Shown here: positions 59,488-64,000 of the stretch, piece after piece
Position numbering within the stretch: the first letter of the stretch is position 1
Layout of the letters: each line of letters starts with the position of its first letter
NCBI RefSeq assembly: GCF_023155805.1
Contig: NZ_JAKNUW010000009.1
Span: 47,372 to 111,371 of the forward strand
Direction of reading: 5' to 3'
DNA: 64,000 nt
Source of the DNA: Micrococcus lacusdianchii
GTDB lineage: Bacteria > Actinomycetota > Actinomycetes > Actinomycetales > Micrococcaceae
Made by a program: the position numbers and the translations under genes
The notes under the pieces: generated by a model
Told to the model about the DNA's origin: nothing
Database searches by the model: none
Seen by the model: the letters and a program-made list of their open reading frames with translations, nothing else

Positions 59488-62084
59488 CCCCCTCCCCCGA
59501 CGACGGCGTCCCCTGGCCCGAGGGCGACCCGTGGGGCGAAGGGCCGGAGGTCGCCCCCGCGGGGGACACGCCCTGGCACGACGCCGGCCCCTGGGCGCCG
59601 CCCGCAGACCTCGCCGCGGCCTCCCCGGAGGCGCGCGGGGCGCTCGCGGCGGCGCTGGGCCGCCGGTCGTTGCCGGAGCAGGTCCGGCATGTCACCACGC
59701 TGCCGGCCCGGCAGGCGCGCACCGCGGCCTGGCCGGAGGGGACGCCCGAGGGGCTCGTGTGCGCCTTCGCGGCGCGCGGCGTCGAGGCGCCGTGGGAGCA
59801 CCAGGTGGCGGGGGCGGCGTCGGCGCTGGCCGGGCGGCACACGGTGCTCGCCACGGGCACCGCCTCCGGGAAGTCGCTGGGCTACCAGCTGGCCGTGGGG
59901 ACCACCCTGGCGGACGACCCCCGCGCCACCGCCCTGTACCTGGCGCCCACCAAGGCCCTCGCCGCGGACCAGCTGGCCTCGTGGCGCGCCCTCGAGCGGG
60001 ACGGCGCCCACTGGCTGCGGGCCGCCCCGTACGACGGCGACACGGCCCCCCAGGACCGCATCTGGGCCCGGGAGCACGCGAACGTCCTGATGACGAACCC
60101 GGACATGCTGCACGTCGGGATCCTGCCCCACCACGAGCGCTGGGCGACGTTCCTGCGCCACCTGGCCTACGTGGTGGTCGACGAGTCCCACACCTACCGC
60201 GGCGTGTTCGGGTCCCAGGTGGGCATCCTGCTGCGGCGCCTGCGCCGGGTGGCCGCCCACTACCGGGGCGAGCGCCCCGCGGCGGTGTTCCTCGGGGCCT
60301 CGGCCACCTCGGCCGCGCCGGCGGAGCACTTCGCCACGCTGATCGGAGCGCCGGCCGTGGCCGTCACCGACGACGCCTCCCCGCACGGGGCCGTCCACGT
60401 GGCGTTCTGGGAGCCGGAGCTGACCGACCGGCGCGGGGAGAACGGCGCGCCCGTGCGGCGCTCCGCCACGGCCGCCGCCGCCGACCTGGTGACCGACCTC
60501 GCCCTGCAGCAGGTGCGCACGCTCGCGTTCATCAAGTCCCGTCGCGGCGCCGAGGTGATCGCGAGCACCGCCAAGCGCCAGCTCGAGGAGGTGGAGGCCG
60601 GCCTCGGAACGCGGATCGCCGCCTACCGCTCCGGGTACCTGCCGGAGGAGCGGCGCGCCCTCGAGGAGGCGCTGCGCTCGGGACGGCTGCTGGGGATGGC
60701 CTCGACGCCGGCGCTCGAGATGGGGATCGACATCGCCGGGCTCGACGCCGTGGTGGTGGCGGGCTGGCCGGGGACCCGCGCGTCGTTCTTCCAGCAGATC
60801 GGACGCGCCGGGCGCGGCGGACAGGACGCCCTGGCGTTCTTCGTGGCCTCGGACGACCCGCTGGACACGTTCGTGGTGGACCACCCGGAGGCCGTGTTCG
60901 ACCTCGGCGTGGAGGACACCGTGCTGGATCCGGCCAACCCGCACCTGCTGGGCCCGCAGCTGTGCGCGGCCGCCGCGGAGCTGCCGCTGGCCCCGGACGC
61001 GCTCGCGTGGTTCGGGGATCCGGCGCGGGTGCGCGCGCTGCTGGACGTGCTCGTGGAGCAGGGGCTGCTGCGCCGCCGTCCGGCCGGGTGGTTCTGGACG
61101 CACGCCGAGCATGCCGCCGCCCTGGTGTCCCTGCGGGACGACGGCGGCGGGCCCATGGACATCGTGGACGTGGAGTCCGGCGCCCTGCTGGGCACCATGG
61201 ACTCCCCCCAGACGCACTACCAGGCCCACCCGGGGGCCGTGTACGTCCACCAGGACCGCACGTTCCTGGTGGAGGAGCTGGACGAGGACGGGCACGCGGT
61301 GCTGGTGCGCCGGGCCTGGCCGGACTTCACCACGCAGGCCCGGGACGTCACGGAGGTGGAGATCGTGGCCGTGCACCGCCGGCTCGACGCGGCCGGATCC
61401 TCGCTGCGCTGGTGTCTCGGGGACCTGCAGGTGCGCACCCAGGTGATCTCCTTCCAGCGCAAGGCGCTGCTGTCCGGGGAGGTGCTGGGCGAGGAGCCCC
61501 TCGACCTGCCGGCCCGGGACCTGTTCACCTCCGGCGTGTGGTTCCAGGCCTCCTCGGACGAGCTGGTGGCCGCGGGGCTGACCATGGACCGGCTGCCCGG
61601 CGCCCTGCACGCGGCCGAGCACGCCATGATCGGCATGATGCCGCTCGTGGCCTCCAACGACCGCTGGGACATCGGCGGGGTGTCCATGGTCCTGCACCCG
61701 GACACCGGCTCCCCCGCGGTGTTCGTGTACGACGGCCGCCCCGGCGGGGCCGGGTTCGCCGAGCGCGGCTTCGCGCAGGCCCGCCGCTGGGTGGAGGCCA
61801 CCGCCGGGGCGATCGCCGCGTGCGAGTGCGAGGACGGCTGCCCCTCCTGCGTGCAGTCGCCCAAGTGCGGCAACCGCAACAGCCCGCTGGACAAGGCCGG
61901 GGCCCTCACTGTGCTGCACTTCCTGACCGAGCGGTTCGACAGCCTCGCCGAGGTCCCGGTCGGCGTCCCGGACGTGACCGGGGCCGAAGGCCGGGCCACC
62001 GCTGATCACCCCGGCCCAGTGCCCGGGTGCGGGGCGCCGGCGACGGCGACCGCCTCTCCCGGCGGCAGCGGCACCGGGCCCTGA
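59484..62084 (+). CDS. DEAD-box helicase with DUF1998 (YprA/MrfA-like)
   Basis: This 866-residue superfamily 2 helicase has an N-terminal tail, helicase domains and a DUF1998 C-terminus. Walker A is ATGTASGKSLGYQ, the Walker B motif is VVDESHTYRG, and motif VI is QQIGRAGRGG. The DUF1998 four-Cys cluster is CECEDGCPSCVQSPKCGN, which may bind zinc. Homologues such as B. subtilis MrfA act in mitomycin-type DNA repair. The start is GTG at 59484, overlapping the GNAT stop. The last 79 bp overlap the convergent pilus-cluster gene. The final 25 residues are Pro/Gly-rich and probably disordered. Confidence 0.92.
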   Translation: MTPSPDDGVPWPEGDPWGEGPEVAPAGDTPWHDAGPWAPPADLAAASPEARGALAAALGRRSLPEQVRHVTTLPARQARTAAWPEGTPEGLVCAFAARGVEAPWEHQVAGAASALAGRHTVLATGTASGKSLGYQLAVGTTLADDPRATALYLAPTKALAADQLASWRALERDGAHWLRAAPYDGDTAPQDRIWAREHANVLMTNPDMLHVGILPHHERWATFLRHLAYVVVDESHTYRGVFGSQVGILLRRLRRVAAHYRGERPAAVFLGASATSAAPAEHFATLIGAPAVAVTDDASPHGAVHVAFWEPELTDRRGENGAPVRRSATAAAADLVTDLALQQVRTLAFIKSRRGAEVIASTAKRQLEEVEAGLGTRIAAYRSGYLPEERRALEEALRSGRLLGMASTPALEMGIDIAGLDAVVVAGWPGTRASFFQQIGRAGRGGQDALAFFVASDDPLDTFVVDHPEAVFDLGVEDTVLDPANPHLLGPQLCAAAAELPLAPDALAWFGDPARVRALLDVLVEQGLLRRRPAGWFWTHAEHAAALVSLRDDGGGPMDIVDVESGALLGTMDSPQTHYQAHPGAVYVHQDRTFLVEELDEDGHAVLVRRAWPDFTTQARDVTEVEIVAVHRRLDAAGSSLRWCLGDLQVRTQVISFQRKALLSGEVLGEEPLDLPARDLFTSGVWFQASSDELVAAGLTMDRLPGALHAAEHAMIGMMPLVASNDRWDIGGVSMVLHPDTGSPAVFVYDGRPGGAGFAERGFAQARRWVEATAGAIAACECEDGCPSCVQSPKCGNRNSPLDKAGALTVLHFLTERFDSLAEVPVGVPDVTGAEGRATADHPGPVPGCGAPATATASPGGSGTGP

Positions 62085-62413
62085 CGCACCTCCACGGCCA
62101 CGCGCATCGACCCGTCCTGACGGGCCGTGCACTCGGTGACGACGGCCCCGTTGCGCTCGGCCGTGTCCTCGGCGATGCCGCAGGGGTCGTGGTCGGACAG
62201 CCCACGGCGGGCGTCCGAGGCCGCGAGCGCGGCCAGGTCCGCGGCGCCGGAGGCCCGGGCGGAGACGACGGCGGCCTCCCCCACCGCCAGGACGGCGGCG
62301 AGCAGGCCCGCGGCCAGGAGCACCGTGCCCAGCACCGTGACGGATCCGGAGCCGGTGTCGTCCCGCCACGGCGGCCGGGGCCCGGTGGTGGCGACCTCGC
62401 CGGGGGCACTCAT
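62006..62413 (-). CDS. Tad-locus secreted/pseudopilin-like protein (Rv3654c type)
   Basis: This 135-residue protein has a hydrophobic segment (SVTVLGTVLLAAGLLAAVLAV, about residues 23-43) followed by the extracytoplasmic SGAADLAALAASDA, a pattern of TadE/TadG-like helicase-or-pilus locus proteins called Rv3654c in mycobacteria. It overlaps the TadE gene by 4 bp (ATGA). The start is ATG at 62413. Its 3' end overlaps the convergent helicase gene by 79 bp, with no room for a terminator. It would be the last gene of the pilus transcript. Confidence 0.65.
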   Translation of the reverse strand: MSAPGEVATTGPRPPWRDDTGSGSVTVLGTVLLAAGLLAAVLAVGEAAVVSARASGAADLAALAASDARRGLSDHDPCGIAEDTAERNGAVVTECTARQDGSMRVAVEVRQGPVPLPPGEAVAVAGAPHPGTGPG

Positions 62414-62877
62414 GAGCGCACCGGGAAGGGCGGCGGCTGCAGCGGGGCGGAGGCCTCGGCGCTCAGCAGCGCCCCGGCCAGGAACCCCGGGCCGGCGTGG
62501 GTGACGGTCACCGTGGCCCAGCCGTCGCCCGTCGCCAGGTGCACGTCCGCGCCGTCCCCGGCCATGCGGGCGGCGGCGGACCGGGCGGCGGCCTCCCCGT
62601 CCCCCCGGGCGAGCACCCGCGCGGCGGAGGCGGCGGCGTCCTGGTTGCGGACCTGCTGCACGGCGCCGGCGCCGGCCAGCAGCACCGCCACGAGCATCAG
62701 GACGGCCGCCGGCAGGAGCACGGCGTACTCGGCCGTGAGCGCGCCGCGGTCGCCGGCGAGGAGCCGCCGCCCGCCCGGTCGGCCCTCGCACCGGGTCCGG
62801 GAGCCGGGACGGCCGCCGCCGGTCCGTCCGCCACGGGGGCGGACGGACCGGCGGAGGGTGGAGCGGTCCTCAGTCAC
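62410..62877 (-). CDS. TadE-family pseudopilin
   Basis: This is a TadE-type minor pseudopilin. The hallmark is GALTAEYAVLLPAAVLMLVA (about residues 45-64), a prepilin-like cleavage and TM segment with the conserved Glu (E50). A short extracytoplasmic domain follows. Length is 155 aa from GTG at 62877, which overlaps the pilin stop by 8 bp. The first 40 residues are Arg/Gly-rich and overlap a strong hairpin at 62816-62854, so translation or the start choice there deserves care; no alternative start is visible between. It is co-transcribed from the pilin gene. Confidence 0.75.
   Translation of the reverse strand: MTEDRSTLRRSVRPRGGRTGGGRPGSRTRCEGRPGGRRLLAGDRGALTAEYAVLLPAAVLMLVAVLLAGAGAVQQVRNQDAAASAARVLARGDGEAAARSAAARMAGDGADVHLATGDGWATVTVTHAGPGFLAGALLSAEASAPLQPPPFPVRS
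62816..62854 (-). terminator. 17-bp perfect hairpin between pilin and TadE (attenuator or terminator)
   Basis: The stem 62816-62832 / 62838-62854 is perfect, with a 5-nt loop, and starts 16 nt after the pilin stop on the minus strand. It also lies within the coding sequence of the TadE gene. It may terminate most pilin transcripts and let a minority continue, so that pilin exceeds minor pilin. Confidence 0.6.
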
Positions 62878-63103
62878 GGGTCAGCGCCTGGGAGACGAGG
62901 TCCACCAGCAGGCCCTGCACCTCGGAGCTGGTGAGGACCACGGCGAGCACGCCGGCGAAGCCGACCGCGGCGAGCGTGAGGATGCCGTACTCGGCGGTCT
63001 GCGCGCCGGTCTCGTCCGTGGCGGCCCCGGTCAGGGCGGCGGCGCGCTCGGCGCCGAGGGTGGTGGTGAGGGTCTGCTGCAGGGCGGTGGAGATCGGGGT
63101 CAT
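62870..63103 (-). CDS. Flp-type major pilin (DUF4244)
   Basis: This 77-residue pilin-like protein has a Tad/Flp prepilin pattern: GAQTAEYGILTLAAVGFAGVL (residues about 33-53), with a conserved Glu five residues after the predicted cleavage site and a single membrane helix. Actinobacterial DUF4244 proteins are the presumed major pilin of the Tad-like fibre. The ATG at 63103 follows AGGAGG at strong spacing. It is separated by 189 bp from the upstream TadC gene and followed by a hairpin and the TadE gene. Confidence 0.82.
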   Translation of the reverse strand: MTPISTALQQTLTTTLGAERAAALTGAATDETGAQTAEYGILTLAAVGFAGVLAVVLTSSEVQGLLVDLVSQALTRD

Positions 63104-63292
63104 GGGATTCCTCCTGGGTGTGGGGCCGGCTCGGTGGCCGTGCCTCGGTGTGATGGCTGCGTCCCGGGTGGGCCGCTGATCCCAGACTGGGCGGCCGGAG
63201 CGCCCGGCGGGTGAGCGGGGTGTGCGGCCGTGGACGACGCCCCGGGTGCCGGCACCCTGTGCAGGAGCGGACCGCCCTCACCGTCCCCGCGG

Positions 63293-64000
63293 TCAGCCGC
63301 CGCCGAGCAGCGCGAGAGCCATGGGCGCCACTCCCCAGCACACGAACGCCGGCAGCTGGCAGAGCCCGAGCGGGACCACGAGCCGCACCGCCAGCTCCTC
63401 CGCGGCGCGCTCGTCCGCGCGTCGCCCCGCCTGCCGCAGACCTGCTGCGGCGGCCGCGAGCGTCCCCTGCCCGGCCATGCCGGTGCGGTGCAGGGGGCGC
63501 AGCCGCTCGCCCAGGGTGCGCCAGGAGGGCCGGTCCGCGACCGGCTCCCACGCCTCGTCCCAGTCCGCGCCCCAGCGCAGCAGCGTGGTGACCACGCGCA
63601 GGTCCTGCGCGCCGGGCAGGCACACGGCGACGTCGTCGAGCGCCGCCGGCAGGGAGCGCCCCGCCCCCAGCAGGGCCGCCGCCACGTCCAGCACGACGGC
63701 GGGGTCCGCCTCGGACTCGTCTCCGGCGGCGCGGCGCACGGCCAGTCGCGTCCAGGCGCGGCCGGCCGCCGTGAGCGCGCCGCCGAGCACCAGGAGCATC
63801 CACCCGAGCGGGGTGGCCAGCAGCTCCACGGGACCCATGCCCAGCAGCCAGGCCAGGCCGAGGCCGCCCACGGGCAGCCAGGAGAGCAGCCGGGCGGTGG
63901 CCCGGGGTCCGGCCGCGGCGGACCGGCGCGCCCGCGCGGCGTCCAGCCCGGCCTCGAGCGCGTCGGCCAGGCGCACGGCCACCGCGGACGGGGCGGCCCC
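63293..64000 (-). CDS. TadB/TadC-type type II secretion system F protein, partial at the window edge
   Basis: This inner-membrane platform protein of a Tad/type II secretion system reads from the right edge of the window to TGA at 63293. Hydrophobic helices include LLSWLPVGGLGLAWLLGMG, WMLLVLGGALTAAG and a C-terminal LVVPLGLCQLPAFVCWGVAP. The F-domain has DPAVVLDVAAALLGAGRSLP and ALDDVAVCL. A GTG at 63982 is in frame but the frame remains open to position 64000, so the N-terminus lies outside. It precedes the pilin gene and likely drives its assembly. Confidence 0.8.
   Translation of the reverse strand, partial: GAAPSAVAVRLADALEAGLDAARARRSAAAGPRATARLLSWLPVGGLGLAWLLGMGPVELLATPLGWMLLVLGGALTAAGRAWTRLAVRRAAGDESEADPAVVLDVAAALLGAGRSLPAALDDVAVCLPGAQDLRVVTTLLRWGADWDEAWEPVADRPSWRTLGERLRPLHRTGMAGQGTLAAAAAGLRQAGRRADERAAEELAVRLVVPLGLCQLPAFVCWGVAPMALALLGGG

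Noticed and set aside
1..64000. CRISPR array, insertion sequence, prophage or integrase
   Set aside because: No regularly spaced repeats, no transposase or integrase text, and no terminal inverted repeats or tRNA-adjacent direct repeats were found by eye.

Overview
The window is very GC-rich actinobacterial chromosome, best matched to a Micrococcus-like member of the Micrococcaceae. This rests on gene content and order: scattered menaquinone genes, a topA with no zinc fingers and a lysine-rich tail, a ribosomal protein bS22 gene, DUF4229, a Tad-type pilin cluster, and many leaderless genes. Species identity is inferred from overall resemblance, not from an alignment. I see no insertion sequence, prophage, CRISPR array or rRNA. 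The only tRNA gene is tRNA-Tyr(GTA).

Layout. 1-2.6 kb: the 3' part of a base-excision glycosylase, a small unknown gene and a decayed acyl-CoA synthetase. 2.7-7.8 kb: tRNA-Tyr, YajQ, a ferredoxin-NADP reductase, a RarD permease and a SUKH-like/HIT pair. 7.8-16.7 kb: a secreted esterase, the overlapping menD / menaquinone reductase / polyprenyl synthase operon, a Tat-exported PhoX phosphatase with a PHO-box-like operator, and menC. 16.8-30.2 kb: a second SUKH-like gene, a PAP2 phosphatase, a branched-chain keto-acid dehydrogenase operon with a divergent Lrp regulator, two permeases, oligopeptidase B and a GH15 trehalase or glucoamylase. 30.4-38 kb: an unusual glucose-6-phosphate dehydrogenase, menB, an AspT-type transporter, a partial second menB, a GNAT gene, menE and menA. 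38-45.2 kb: small membrane proteins, the TlpA-CcdA-ResB-CcsB cytochrome c maturation operon, a phosphatase, a glutaredoxin and bS22. 45.4-50.1 kb: an HDAC-family deacetylase, the KtrB/KtrA potassium system and two neighbouring genes each broken by one in-frame stop (VanZ-like and P-loop kinase-like). 50-55.8 kb: proC, a TIM-barrel isomerase, a Ppx/GppA phosphatase and topA. 56-64 kb: a methyltransferase and TrhO pair, a GNAT gene and DUF1998 helicase pair, and a Tad-type pilus cluster running off the right edge.

How it fits together. The largest theme is respiration. menD, menC, menE, menB and menA make and prenylate the naphthoquinone head group, the polyprenyl synthase makes its tail, and the geranylgeranyl-reductase-like enzyme probably saturates one isoprene unit. 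The CcdA/ResB set matures c-type cytochromes for the same chain. The branched-chain dehydrogenase would supply primers for the iso/anteiso fatty acids typical of Micrococcus. Genes inside operons usually overlap by ATGA or GTGA. Many operon-leading genes have a TANNNT -10 box only 5-8 nt before the start codon and no Shine-Dalgarno sequence, so much of the window is probably transcribed leaderless.

Most notable oddities: the 3' 552 bp of menB repeated on both sides of a transporter gene; the adjacent nonsense-mutated pair at 48.8-50.06 kb; a G6PD lacking the DHYLGKE lysine; two long imperfect hairpins at 38.8 and 55.9 kb; and a strong hairpin between pilin and TadE. I did not find a clear new defence or biosynthetic system.
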